Below, piece by piece: positions 1-7,057 of a DNA stretch of 10,029 nucleotides (position 1 is the stretch's first letter; each line of letters starts with the position of its first letter). Source of the DNA: Asterionellopsis glacialis. Taxonomy: Eukaryota; Bacillariophyta; Plagiogrammaphyceae; Rhaphoneidales; Asterionellopsidaceae. The position numbers were made by a program, and so were the translations under genes. The stretch lies in NCBI GenBank assembly GCA_014885115.2, contig WKLE02003782.1, forward strand, positions 37,568-47,596, given 5' to 3'. The notes under the pieces were generated by a model that was not told the origin of the DNA, searched no databases, and saw only the letters and a list, made by a program, of their open reading frames with translations.

Positions 1-390
1 TTTCTTTCCTTTTGTATCTAATATCTTACTCCTGTCACACAGGAGTATTTCTCCTGGATGATCTTTTTCTAATGTTATTTGTTGCTCTTTTGTTTCAACA
101 ATGTAAAAAAAATGCCTACCATCTAATCCATAAGTGCCCTTGCCTTTCAACCTCTCATCTTGTACCATTTCAATTTTTTTCCAACTAACCATTGCTTCTG
201 TTTCTTTTGACAATCCACTTTTACAGACTACAAAAGCCTGGTAGGCTATGGGTGATCTATTCAAAAGTTTTTCTTGGTCTTTGATGTGCCACTTAGGTTG
301 CTTCCCATATCCATCATGTGGACCCTTGAAATTGTCAACAACGGCAAGTCTGTGAATGAGTTCTATGTCTTTATGTCTTTCTCTAACCAT
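1..390 (-). CDS. Unrecognised protein, C-terminal part cut off by window edge
   Basis: An uninterrupted minus-strand reading frame runs from an ATG at 390 to the left edge (130 codons, no stop). The same frame is open a little further upstream to a stop near 424, so the ATG at 390 is the only obvious start inside the window. The translation has a balanced composition typical of a globular, lysine-rich soluble protein. It starts MVRERHKDIELIHRLAVVDN and later contains YGKQPKWHIKDQEKL and GLDGRHFFYIVETKE. There is no signal peptide and no membrane segment. I do not recognise the family. Codons are AT-rich (AAA, GAA, ATA and AGA are frequent). Its 5' end overlaps the plus-strand ORF 356-1000 by 35 bp antisense. 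Either that ORF starts later (Met at 464), giving a short divergent promoter of about 75 bp, or one of the two is not a gene. Confidence 0.5.
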   Translation of the reverse strand, partial: MVRERHKDIELIHRLAVVDNFKGPHDGYGKQPKWHIKDQEKLLNRSPIAYQAFVVCKSGLSKETEAMVSWKKIEMVQDERLKGKGTYGLDGRHFFYIVETKEQQITLEKDHPGEILLCDRSKILDTKGKK

Positions 391-1000
391 TGCTATTTGT
401 TTTTGCAAGCATGGTAACTCTCATGTCAGTTTACACGTTGGCAATGTCAACGTTAAAAAAAACATGAATTCACTCTTTGAGTGTTTTGATGAACAGTCCT
501 CACCAATCATTGGTGAGGACATTTTAGTAGATTCCCAAGGAAACATTTTTAACTTACCTGATCTTTCTGCTACTGTTCAAGAATTACTCCATAAAAATTC
601 TGATAATGCAAATACTCAATACAACTGCCAAAAGACAAATGAACAAAAATCTAGCAAAACAAAAACCAACAGCAAGAAAGTGCCTACAAGGAACACGAAA
701 CAAGATGATGATAGTGTCGGTTCTGATGATGCTACCACTTGTTCACCACCATCTGACGAACACGATGCGCCATTCTTGAACAACACCAAAACTGGGAAGA
801 AGAAGACTGTCAAAAATGAGGAAAAATCATTGGACGGTAGTGCTCCTTTACTGGACAAACTTACCCCTAACAATCCAATGTACAGTGTACCTGCAACCAC
901 ACAGTTCGCGCCATTATTGGGCTGTACCAATGATGATGAAGGAAAAGGAAAAGAACAAGGTGGGCAACAGCAGAAGGAGAAGAGCAATGCTGGTCAGTAA
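356..1000 (+). CDS. Hypothetical low-complexity Lys/Asn/Ser-rich protein
   Basis: The ORF gives 214 residues from the first ATG (immediately preceded by an in-frame TGA) and 178 residues from an internal ATG at 464. The later start is attractive because it removes the antisense overlap with the minus-strand ORF at 1-390. Residues 37-83 (MNSLFECFDEQ onward) look like a small folded segment containing GEDILVDSQGNIFNLPD. The rest is polar, disordered sequence with Lys/Thr/Asn tracts, an acidic patch (DDDSVGSDD), repeated 'APLL' and 'PFL' phrases, and a Gln/Lys/Gly-rich tail. No catalytic motif or known domain is visible. Such composition occurs in gag-like or regulatory disordered proteins, but nothing here decides between them. 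The minus-strand ORF inside it (616-987) is a Phe/Ser/Cys-rich shadow. Confidence 0.45.
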   Translation: MSSMSLCLSLTIAICFCKHGNSHVSLHVGNVNVKKNMNSLFECFDEQSSPIIGEDILVDSQGNIFNLPDLSATVQELLHKNSDNANTQYNCQKTNEQKSSKTKTNSKKVPTRNTKQDDDSVGSDDATTCSPPSDEHDAPFLNNTKTGKKKTVKNEEKSLDGSAPLLDKLTPNNPMYSVPATTQFAPLLGCTNDDEGKGKEQGGQQQKEKSNAGQ

Positions 1001-1251
1001 GAAGGGTTTGTTGTGTGGTGTCAGAAATTCGGAAGGGTACTGTGCAGAACTCCCTCAAACGAATCTCCATCCAAGGTCGAGGGATCATAACTTATTGAAG
1101 TTAGATTGTACTTAAAATCTGATAGTGAACAATTGTTTGTGAACTCTTCTTGTCTTTTTTCCTGATTTTGGGTGATACGAGCCCGATCTAATGATTATCA
1201 GTCGATTTGACCCACAAAATGGAAATCGACAACCCAAAGGAATGTTTTCAA

Positions 1252-1273
1252 GAACACATGAATATTCGTGTTC
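1252..1273. repeat. Interrupted palindrome GAACAC...GTGTTC
   Basis: GAACAC at 1252-1257 pairs with GTGTTC at 1268-1273 around an inner GAATATTC palindrome, with only a 2-base AT bulge. It is followed directly by the hairpin CCTTG-TAA-CAAGG, so two foldable elements sit side by side. Confidence 0.5.
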
Positions 1274-1423
1274 CTTGTAACAAGGAGAACTGGAAAATGA
1301 ATGTGTTCCTGAAAATTGGGGACCGGAACATGATTTTAGAGGGATTTTTCCATAATACTCTTTATACGATAGTAACATTATTTCTCTAATGTTGGGCTCG
1401 GGGGACTGATCGTAAGAGGACCC

Positions 1424-1439
1424 CTCTCTCTAGAGAGAG
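1424..1439. repeat. 16-bp perfect palindrome CTCTCTCTAGAGAGAG
   Basis: The sequence CTCTCTCTAGAGAGAG is its own reverse complement. Its centre, TCTCTAGAGA, recurs at 9836-9845, and CTCTAGAG recurs at 9942-9949, so it belongs to a small palindrome family that flanks genes in this window. Confidence 0.8.
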
Positions 1440-1519
1440 AGGAAGCAAGCACTTCTAGAACACAAGGTCACGCCGGGTCGCTGTCAGAGACTGTTGCAAG
1501 TAGGACTAGCTAGTACCTG

Positions 1520-1531
1520 GGTACCGGTACC
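1520..1531. repeat. GGTACCGGTACC palindrome
   Basis: A 12-bp perfect palindrome preceded by TACCTG and followed by TGTTAC. It is the first member of the GGTACC-based repeats that recur at about 4320-4410, 6562-6632 and 8666-8690, always outside the coding regions. Confidence 0.75.
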
Positions 1532-1733
1532 TGTTACTTTTTCTGTTGCCGAGGCTGACCGGGTAGAGCTATTATACATCTTTTTATCGTTATTATTATT
1601 TTTGTTTGATGGTTGGCGATTGTTCAACGCATGTTTGTGGGAAACAACAAAATTAATGTTTTAGCTACTATCCGTTGAATCTTATTACACCCGTGCTCTT
1701 GATGAGATAACACTCAATATCTTTTCCATCGAA

Positions 1734-2075
1734 ATGTCTGAAACAAGTTCCACCACATTGACGCCCAACCAGTGGCTCGAGTTGTTTCAGATTTTCTCTG
1801 CTCGTCTCGTACTCGAAGTGTTTGGTGGGGCGGGAGCCATTTGGGGATTTTCTGAAGCGGTAGGACTTCGAACAACTGAAACCATTTATTTCTGGAGACC
1901 CTGTGCATTGTCTTTTGGTGCAATCTTTTTCATTCGTTGGTGGTTGCAAATCAGTACCTTCCTAATGGAAACGAAGCAATCGAACCAAAAAAGTATTGCA
2001 AACGATGCTCATGCTGATGGAGGTGACATCGAAACGAAGGAGCTTTTGAACCCAAAGAAAAAGTTGTATATTTAA
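1734..2075 (+). CDS. Small hypothetical membrane protein, two hydrophobic segments
   Basis: The frame encodes 113 residues. A polar N-terminus (rich in Ser and Thr) is followed by two hydrophobic stretches, about residues 23-45 (weaker, Gly-rich, containing GGAGAIWGF) and about 52-77 (strong, YFWRPCALSFGAIFFIRWW). The tail is charged and soluble (residues 78-113), ending KELLNPKKKLYI. The layout fits a small two-pass integral membrane protein with both ends on the same side; the membrane and its role are unknown, and I do not recognise the family. Composition and the coherent topology argue for a real gene over the antisense frames at 1668-1949 and 1714-1923. The last 13 codons lie in the first copy of a 43-bp tandem duplication. 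The gene converges on the nucleotidase gene, with stop codons about 60 bp apart. Confidence 0.6.
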   Translation: MSETSSTTLTPNQWLELFQIFSARLVLEVFGGAGAIWGFSEAVGLRTTETIYFWRPCALSFGAIFFIRWWLQISTFLMETKQSNQKSIANDAHADGGDIETKELLNPKKKLYI

Positions 2076-2121
2076 AATGAAGGAGCTTTTGAACCCAAAG
2101 AAACAGTTGTATATTTAAAAT
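2036..2121 (+). repeat. 43-bp tandem duplication across the stop codon
   Basis: Two adjacent copies (2036-2078 and 2079-2121) differ by one base, A to C within AAAGAAAAAG/AAAGAAACAG. The first holds the last 12 codons and TAA stop of the small membrane-protein gene. Because 43 is not a multiple of three, the second copy falls in another frame and forms a free-standing ORF, ATG at 2077 to TAA at 2118, encoding MKELLNPKKQLYI. The near identity suggests a recent event. Confidence 0.92.
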
Positions 2122-2135
2122 TAGCCATAAGCTAT

Positions 2136-4241
2136 CTAGGAAAGGATTTCACTAGAATGCAAATCTCCCAGGACAGCAATTGCTTCATCACGAGTCATCC
2201 TTCCATTTTTCTTTGTGTCCACCCTCTCGAACATTTTCTCAACAATTACTTTTACTTTAGAATGGTGTGGAGGCAGATCCAAAAGTTCAGAAGCAAGTCG
2301 CGTCACCACTTCAACTTCGTCAGGAGTTGAAACGTGTTCCATCATGTCTGTAGCGATGTATCTTGTTAGTAACATTTCCAGTGGATGTATACACCCGTCG
2401 TCGTCAAGGTCTGCAACCGCCATCACGTTGGCAATTACCAAATCTGCAAATTCTCTTCCGAACACATTTTCAGCGTGGTTCTTGAGCTCTTCTGGAGTAA
2501 TTACACCGTCTTTATCAGAGTCAATGTCCGCAAAGGATCCTAGATCAAGCCACAAGCTTGCGGCAAAGAATTCCACAATTAACATCTTTCCAGGGATACC
2601 AGATTCTTCATGAATCATCATTTGGTGTTCAGATGCCCACTTGAGTAGAGGCTCATTATAATCCATTCCCTTCAATGCTCCGATTGGTAGAGCAGTTAAA
2701 TACTCTCTATCAGGATCAAATTCCTCACCTCGGATTTTATCAATACATTGCTTGTCATTGTTGTAACATATCATATCGCATGTTTGCATATAACCACCAT
2801 TTTCCACAGGTGGATGTAAATATGCTCCTCGTCGTGAAAAAGCTATGGTGTCAGAGATGACCCTACCAGGTATTTTCACTGTTGTTACTTCGGTGGGAAA
2901 CGGTATCTCAGACTTAAGATCCGACCATGTAAACCATTCAGTATCATATGTTTTACCGCCACGAATCGAACCTGCATTTAATATGGCACATTCTGCTCGC
3001 ATACCTCTTCGTATTGCCGTTGTAAGGACTACTGAGCCATTTGTAGGTCGCCTCCGATTATTTTCTGTTGTAAATTTGTCGTTATTTGAGTTGCTGTTTA
3101 TTCGGAAAAGTTGTGCAACGTCCAATTCTCGCACAATCCGCATATGGGAGTTGCATCTCTTTTGAATAGCTGGATCAGCTGGGAAGTTCTTGGTCGGTAT
3201 CATATCTACGTGTATAGACGGAATTGTAGGCGACTCATCAGATGATTCACCATTATTTGAGCTCCATTCAATATCTATAACGGCAGTATTGATAGCATCC
3301 ATGCCAGTTTTCACAATACGGCAGGAATTATGAACTTCATCATAAATGTCGTGATCATGGCCACCAATAACTAGCGGGAACGAATCACCAAAATGTTTGG
3401 CAAATTCACGGTCAAAAGGCATACTCTGATGCGTCAAAGGCAGTATATAGTCAATACTTTGGTCTCTTCTCAGTTCTTCAAGTGTGCGCTTTGTACATTC
3501 CATGATGGGTTCTATTGTAGCATTCCCAAAGGCGCCTTCACGATAAAGAGCCGGGTCATCTGTTAGCAATCCTAACACTGCAACCTTCTTTAGTGATTTT
3601 TTGTTGCCTTTGCAATTTTCTTTGGTAACGGTTAAAATATCATACGGTTTGGTTTTAACGCCAAGCTTATCATCTATGTCACGCATATTGGTGTTGACCC
3701 ATACAAACCCACTCTCTTCAACACGATCCGGTAGTTTCTCTATTGGAATATCAGTTTCATGGTTACCAAAGCAGACATGCGAAACTCCACAGGCCGTCAT
3801 GATATCAACAAAGCCTCGTCCACGATCAAGGGAGCTTAGAAGAGACGGCCCCAAAAAGTCACCCGCCAAAACCACAATCGTCTTGGAAGGTACCAATCCG
3901 CTCGCACTCTTCTCAGTCTTGTAGTGGTCCACTAAAGACTTGAAATGAGGGAAATTATCGAGCTTATATACGTCATTGATTTGAATGACACGAAATAAAA
4001 TACCATCGCTCTCGTTATTGACAACCGATAAGGTTCCCCTTGAATCGGCCATTTTCAGCGTGAAAGAGATCTTTTGATATTGACCTGTCCTTTCGGTGGG
4101 GAAGATTCGATTTACAGGACGCAGCTGGAAACCAGTTGTAATTGAACGAGTACAATAGGAGCCGATGAGAAGCAAACCAAAATACAACAACATGGCTTTT
4201 TCCAACGAATTATGTCCTACACGGTACAAACAAAGATGCAA
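2136..4241 (-). CDS. 5'-nucleotidase-type metallophosphoesterase with EF-hands
   Basis: This 701-residue protein resembles the UshA/5'-nucleotidase family, which hydrolyses nucleotides to nucleoside and phosphate outside the cytosol. Residues 18-38 form a hydrophobic signal ending TTG-F, possibly an ASAF-like plastid or secretory signal. The start may be Met17 (4193) rather than Met1. The calcineurin-like domain covers about 82-325: QIND (87-90), GDFLGPS (127-133), GNHETD (159-164), LTHQ (269-272) and GGHDHD (293-298). The nucleotidase C-terminal domain spans about 390-550, with the substrate-loop motif NAGSIRGG (422-429). Three EF-hand loops follow: 574-585 and 611-622 are canonical, and 675-686 is degenerate (Lys at loop position 3). 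The first metal motif reads D-V-Y (90-92) where the family normally has D-x-H. The gene is a single exon. Family assignment is firm; substrate and location are inferred. Confidence 0.93.
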   Translation of the reverse strand: MHLCLYRVGHNSLEKAMLLYFGLLLIGSYCTRSITTGFQLRPVNRIFPTERTGQYQKISFTLKMADSRGTLSVVNNESDGILFRVIQINDVYKLDNFPHFKSLVDHYKTEKSASGLVPSKTIVVLAGDFLGPSLLSSLDRGRGFVDIMTACGVSHVCFGNHETDIPIEKLPDRVEESGFVWVNTNMRDIDDKLGVKTKPYDILTVTKENCKGNKKSLKKVAVLGLLTDDPALYREGAFGNATIEPIMECTKRTLEELRRDQSIDYILPLTHQSMPFDREFAKHFGDSFPLVIGGHDHDIYDEVHNSCRIVKTGMDAINTAVIDIEWSSNNGESSDESPTIPSIHVDMIPTKNFPADPAIQKRCNSHMRIVRELDVAQLFRINSNSNNDKFTTENNRRRPTNGSVVLTTAIRRGMRAECAILNAGSIRGGKTYDTEWFTWSDLKSEIPFPTEVTTVKIPGRVISDTIAFSRRGAYLHPPVENGGYMQTCDMICYNNDKQCIDKIRGEEFDPDREYLTALPIGALKGMDYNEPLLKWASEHQMMIHEESGIPGKMLIVEFFAASLWLDLGSFADIDSDKDGVITPEELKNHAENVFGREFADLVIANVMAVADLDDDGCIHPLEMLLTRYIATDMMEHVSTPDEVEVVTRLASELLDLPPHHSKVKVIVEKMFERVDTKKNGRMTRDEAIAVLGDLHSSEILS

Positions 4242-4319
4242 AACCAGAACAGAGAGACAAGCGAATCTTCCTTATCAAGTCCCACGTAGGTCATACTGTA
4301 CCGGTAGTCCTGATGATAC

Positions 4320-4410
4320 CCAGGTACCTGGTAACCAGTTACTGTACCAAAGGTGAATACATGTAATATTATATATAAAGGTACTGTACCTGGTCAGGTA
4401 CAGATCTTCT
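4320..4410. repeat. GGTACC-type palindrome cluster
   Basis: CCAGGTACCTGG (4320-4331) is a 12-bp perfect palindrome. It is followed by GGTAACCAGTTACTGTACC and then, near 4379-4402, by GGTACTGTACCTGGTCAGG, a run of overlapping short inverted repeats. The cluster lies just upstream of the nucleotidase start and resembles those at 1520, 6562-6632 and 8666-8690. Confidence 0.7.
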
Positions 4411-4769
4411 CGCTTGCATGTCTCACTTCTGAACAAAATCATCATACAGCCCCTCTCTTGGACCTAGAGTCAGTATTTTACGGAATTACATATGATAGTA
4501 TATCGTATTGTAGACAAAGAGAAAGATTCTCAACACTCATGTCGAAAACACGTTACAACTATTAAAAAATACGTACCAGGAGCTAGTACAATGCAACCTG
4601 CCGTTGAAAATTTGCGCGTAGATCCCAATCAGGGGTGGTCGGGTGGAAAAAATGAAAAAGCCGGCGTTCTATCAGATCAACGCCGAGCTTTCGAGTGTAG
4701 GACCTACCAGCAATCAGATGGCGGAACCAATAGAGATTAGAGACTAACGCGGCAAAGTTGACGAATGGC

Positions 4770-4787
4770 TTCGGAATAATCTCCGAA
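4770..4787. repeat. Short perfect hairpin TTCGGA/TCCGAA
   Basis: TTCGGA and TCCGAA form a 6-bp stem with a 6-base loop (ATAATC). It lies about 160 bp beyond the stop codon of the minus-strand methyltransferase gene, in or near its 3' flank. No function can be assigned. Confidence 0.45.
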
Positions 4788-4949
4788 ATATTTGATGATT
4801 GAAAATGCTCTATTTCAAGTTAATATTTATTATGTATTCATGGTATATGAGTTTCAAAACGTATTCCTTTCATTTATGGTTTTGCGGATGAATACCATGT
4901 TTTTTGTTCAAAATGCAAATTAAGGTGCACAAAAATTCGCACATTCAAC

Positions 4950-6128
4950 TTAAACCCATCGGATTGCTTCTGGTAATGTGATACCTTCCTTTTGTAGGAG
5001 AGCTGGTCCTAACTTTGGTTGCGAAAGACTATTCAATAGACCCTTCAACCTCAAACAATTAAATTCATGTTCATCCAAATCTCCCGATTTAATCGGTCCC
5101 TCCCCATCTTTACTAGCAGCAGACAGATGCGCAAGTGTAATAGCCGTGGCTACAGATAAATTGAAACTTTCTGCGAATCCACACATTGGCAGTGTAAAAG
5201 TCTCATCTGCCATGGAACGCATTTGCTCGGTAATACCACTACCTTCATTTCCCATTACGATACAAATCGGCCTATCATCTGTCGTCCAATCCAAGTCCCG
5301 GATATCTTTCGAATTTGGATTCAAATCAGATGCCAAAATTCTATACCCCCTTTCTTTCAGATTGGTTACTGCATTTTCCGTGGAAAGGTAGTTTCGCAAG
5401 GTTAACCACTGTGCAGATCCCATAGCTGTCCTCATACCTCGCTTTTGAGACATTGTCGCCTTTCCTCTATACCTTCCAGAATCAATAACAACATCTACAT
5501 ATTGTATTCCAAATAAGTCGATTGTTCGAAGACATGCCCATACATTACTTGGATTTGTTGGATTTTCAAAGAGAAAACGACAGTTTTGTGTCCGCTGCGT
5601 CAATACTGAGTCTATCCGTTCCTTCCGACCATCATTAACAAATGGTTCAAGCGCTTTGGCAGCCTTGACAACCATATCTGGGTCTAAGGAATTAAGAGCA
5701 TTAAGTCGTTCATCGAGTTGTTCCTTTAGTCGCTTATCATGCTTTGTTTCTTGCTTGACAAACGTTTCCAAGTCTTGGTAGGATGCAGACGATGGACCTT
5801 TGTTTCCCTTGAACCGTTCATCCCACTTTGGATTATCTGAAAAATCAAATGTTTCCCAATCTAATGTTCCTCCCTGTGCTTTATTTGTGCTATCATCAAT
5901 TGAAGTTTTTTTTGTGGATGATGCCGAGTCCGATACGTATGTCCGATCCTGAAACATCTCCCGCTTGGCCCGTCGAGCAGCATAATCTGATAAACTTGTA
6001 ACAAAACGTCGGGCGTTGTTCTTGTGAGAACTTGAAACAACAAATGCTCGCGTGAATGACATGGAAGCCATTGTTGAAAGCACAATGCAATAAAACACAA
6101 GGCAGCCCCTACTGCAGATTGGAATCAT
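4950..6128 (-). CDS. trmH: TrmH/SpoU-family RNA 2'-O-methyltransferase, plastid presequence
   Basis: The 392-residue product carries the three motifs of the SPOUT (trefoil-knot) RNA ribose methyltransferases. Motif 1 is NPSNVWACLRT (192-202), with N195 and the catalytic-type R201. Motif 2 is IVMGNEGSGIT (290-300). Motif 3 is LPMCGFAESFNLSVATAI (313-330). Segments such as GYRILASDLN and the serine/asparagine pattern of motif 3 match bacterial TrmH, which makes Gm18 in tRNA with S-adenosylmethionine; the exact target here is inferred. Residues 1-28 form a signal peptide (core CLVFYCIVL) ending FTRA-F, followed by a Ser/Arg/Lys-rich transit-like region, so plastid import is likely. Residues about 45-150 are a charged, partly helical linker. 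The C-terminal end (residues 355-392) has a helical segment resembling the TrmH tail. The gene is a single exon, divergent from the coiled-coil gene at 6785. Confidence 0.92.
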   Translation of the reverse strand: MIPICSRGCLVFYCIVLSTMASMSFTRAFVVSSSHKNNARRFVTSLSDYAARRAKREMFQDRTYVSDSASSTKKTSIDDSTNKAQGGTLDWETFDFSDNPKWDERFKGNKGPSSASYQDLETFVKQETKHDKRLKEQLDERLNALNSLDPDMVVKAAKALEPFVNDGRKERIDSVLTQRTQNCRFLFENPTNPSNVWACLRTIDLFGIQYVDVVIDSGRYRGKATMSQKRGMRTAMGSAQWLTLRNYLSTENAVTNLKERGYRILASDLNPNSKDIRDLDWTTDDRPICIVMGNEGSGITEQMRSMADETFTLPMCGFAESFNLSVATAITLAHLSAASKDGEGPIKSGDLDEHEFNCLRLKGLLNSLSQPKLGPALLQKEGITLPEAIRWV

Positions 6129-6464
6129 TGACGATTAACCACGAGCTATGATGCAGATGCAAGCTACGGGATCGACGAGAAGTATACGATTTCGAGATTG
6201 TTCTTTTCTGACGAGTGATGGGACATCGGATGTCGATTATCGATTAGCGATGATGAAGAAAATTGTGTGGCGTTTCTGCACCGCCTGTGACGTGCGCTTT
6301 CCCCTGCGTTCCCAGTTTGTATTATACTTTGTATTATACGTATTTATTATACGACAAATTATTATTTAATATTTCAACTTCATGATTTAGCTAGACTTTT
6401 TCGACTCACTGTCTGTACTTGGTACGAAACAAGAAACTACTTGACTTGACCGACTGTCTGTCTG

Positions 6465-6540
6465 TGTACGTGCACCCGTTACTCTACGAGCTCAGACCTT
6501 CGATCTGTCCTTATCCTCTCACCTAACTGTACGTGCACCC
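6465..6540. repeat. 13-bp direct repeat TGTACGTGCACCC
   Basis: TGTACGTGCACCC occurs at 6465-6477 and again at 6528-6540, 63 bp apart. Each copy contains the ACGTG core recognised by many bZIP/bHLH factors and the palindrome GTGCAC. The sequences between the copies do not match, so this is not simply a tandem duplication. Confidence 0.6.
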
Positions 6541-6561
6541 TACTTACTCGAAGTCCTCTCT

Positions 6562-6632
6562 AGGACCTACCTGGTACCAGGTAAGGTCCTACCAAGTACC
6601 TTAAGGACCTACCCGGTAGGACCTACCGGTAC
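6562..6632. repeat. Dense GGTACC/AGGTCCT palindrome cluster
   Basis: TACCTGGTACCAGGTA (6568-6583) is a 16-bp perfect palindrome. With its flanks AGGACC and AGGTCCT, the stretch 6562-6590 is palindromic apart from one inserted base. AGGTCCTACC (6584-6593) also pairs with GGTAGGACCT (6615-6624), and CCTACC-C-GGTAGG (6608-6620) and TACCGGTA (6624-6631) are further palindromes. The nested arms allow several mutually exclusive hairpins. Confidence 0.85.
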
Positions 6633-6784
6633 ATAGATTTCCTAGAACTTACCACACCATAAAATCTTCTTGACAAAATCGGTGGAAGTCCAAACCCACC
6701 CCATCGTAGCGCTGCAAATGAACCTCGTGACGCCCTCGTTCCATACTCTATTCTCTCTAGCATCGATATCTGCGAGTTGGAGCC

Positions 6785-7057
6785 ATGGGGGACGAAACTG
6801 CCACTGATGCTCCACCGGTCAGTGAAATGGAGACACTCAAGCGGGAGTGTCAAGAGATGGTAACAATTTTGAAGAAGCTTGACCGTGAGCAATTGAATTT
6901 AAAACGACAAAATCAAATCTTGGCGAGAGAGTGTTTGAGCTGTGGCTATCAACCAAACCTGTTGGAGCCTCCTCCACCTAAACGCCGACGTCCTGCAGCT
7001 ACAAAGAAGAAAGAAACGAAAGCTGAAGCTTCCTCCCCGAAATGGTGCGTACACTAA
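6785..7057 (+). CDS. Small coiled-coil protein with basic NLS-like patch
   Basis: The frame encodes 90 residues. A short acidic N-terminus (1-14) leads into an amphipathic helix, residues about 15-50, with Leu/Met/Ile at heptad spacing (METLKRECQEMVTILKKLD and onward), probably a dimerising coiled coil. Next comes CLSCGYQPNLLEPPPPKRRR (50-69), with two Cys, four Pro and a KRRR patch, then a Lys/Ala-rich tail (KKKETKAEA). The combination suggests a nuclear, possibly transcription- or chromatin-associated partner protein, but I recognise no family. The 3' end is uncertain: the last codons overlap a good splice donor (GTGCGT at 7045), so the frame may instead be a first exon 6785-7044. Splicing to the acceptor at 7421 or 7423 would end the protein at or shortly after the junction. 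Confidence 0.6.
   Translation: MGDETATDAPPVSEMETLKRECQEMVTILKKLDREQLNLKRQNQILARECLSCGYQPNLLEPPPPKRRRPAATKKKETKAEASSPKWCVH

Larger units (their letters stand above)
1001..1733. other. Intergenic spacer with palindromes, no supported gene
   Basis: No convincing ORF lies here; the longest frames (1112-1378 minus, 1207-1389 plus) have unbalanced composition and no motif. The spacer contains an interrupted palindrome (1252-1273), a 16-bp perfect palindrome (1424-1439), ACTAGCTAGT (1505-1514) and a GGTACC-type palindrome (1520-1531). A T-rich stretch at about 1575-1610 lies upstream of the small membrane-protein gene. Confidence 0.6.
4242..4949. other. Intergenic spacer between two minus-strand genes
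   Basis: It holds the presumed promoter of the nucleotidase gene (near 4242-4450) and the 3' flank of the methyltransferase gene (near 4800-4949, strongly AT-rich). Between them lie GGTACC-type palindromes and a short hairpin. Small plus-strand frames (4353-4565, 4492-4740) lack any recognisable motif or balanced composition and are not called. Confidence 0.6.
6129..6784. promoter_or_regulatory. Divergent intergenic region with repeats
   Basis: This 656-bp spacer separates two divergent starts and must hold both promoters. Near the methyltransferase side is a TGACGT core (6288-6293). Further on are TA-rich repeats (about 6315-6370), a 13-bp direct repeat (6465-6477 and 6528-6540) and a dense palindrome cluster (6562-6632). 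The sequence becomes plain about 150 bp before the plus-strand ATG. No ORF is supported. Confidence 0.5.

Noticed and set aside
393..557. Perfect donor CAG-GTAAGT on the minus strand (558-552) as intron start for the ORF at 1-390
   Set aside because: The minus-strand sequence just upstream has stops in all three frames within about 60 bases, and the matching acceptor lacks a pyrimidine tract.
616..987. Minus-strand ORF of 123 residues
   Set aside because: Its composition (runs of Phe, Ser, Cys and Val) is the antisense image of a Lys/Asn-rich plus frame; no motif.
2215..2613. Plus-strand ORF of 132 residues inside the nucleotidase gene
   Set aside because: Antisense shadow of the EF-hand region, which has clear motifs on the minus strand.
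4492..4740. Plus-strand ORF of 82 residues
   Set aside because: No recognisable motif, no start context, and it lies in a repeat-bearing spacer between two minus-strand genes.
4838..4897. Inverted CATGGTAT/ATACCATG pair
   Set aside because: Only 8 bp in very AT-rich DNA, about the length expected by chance.
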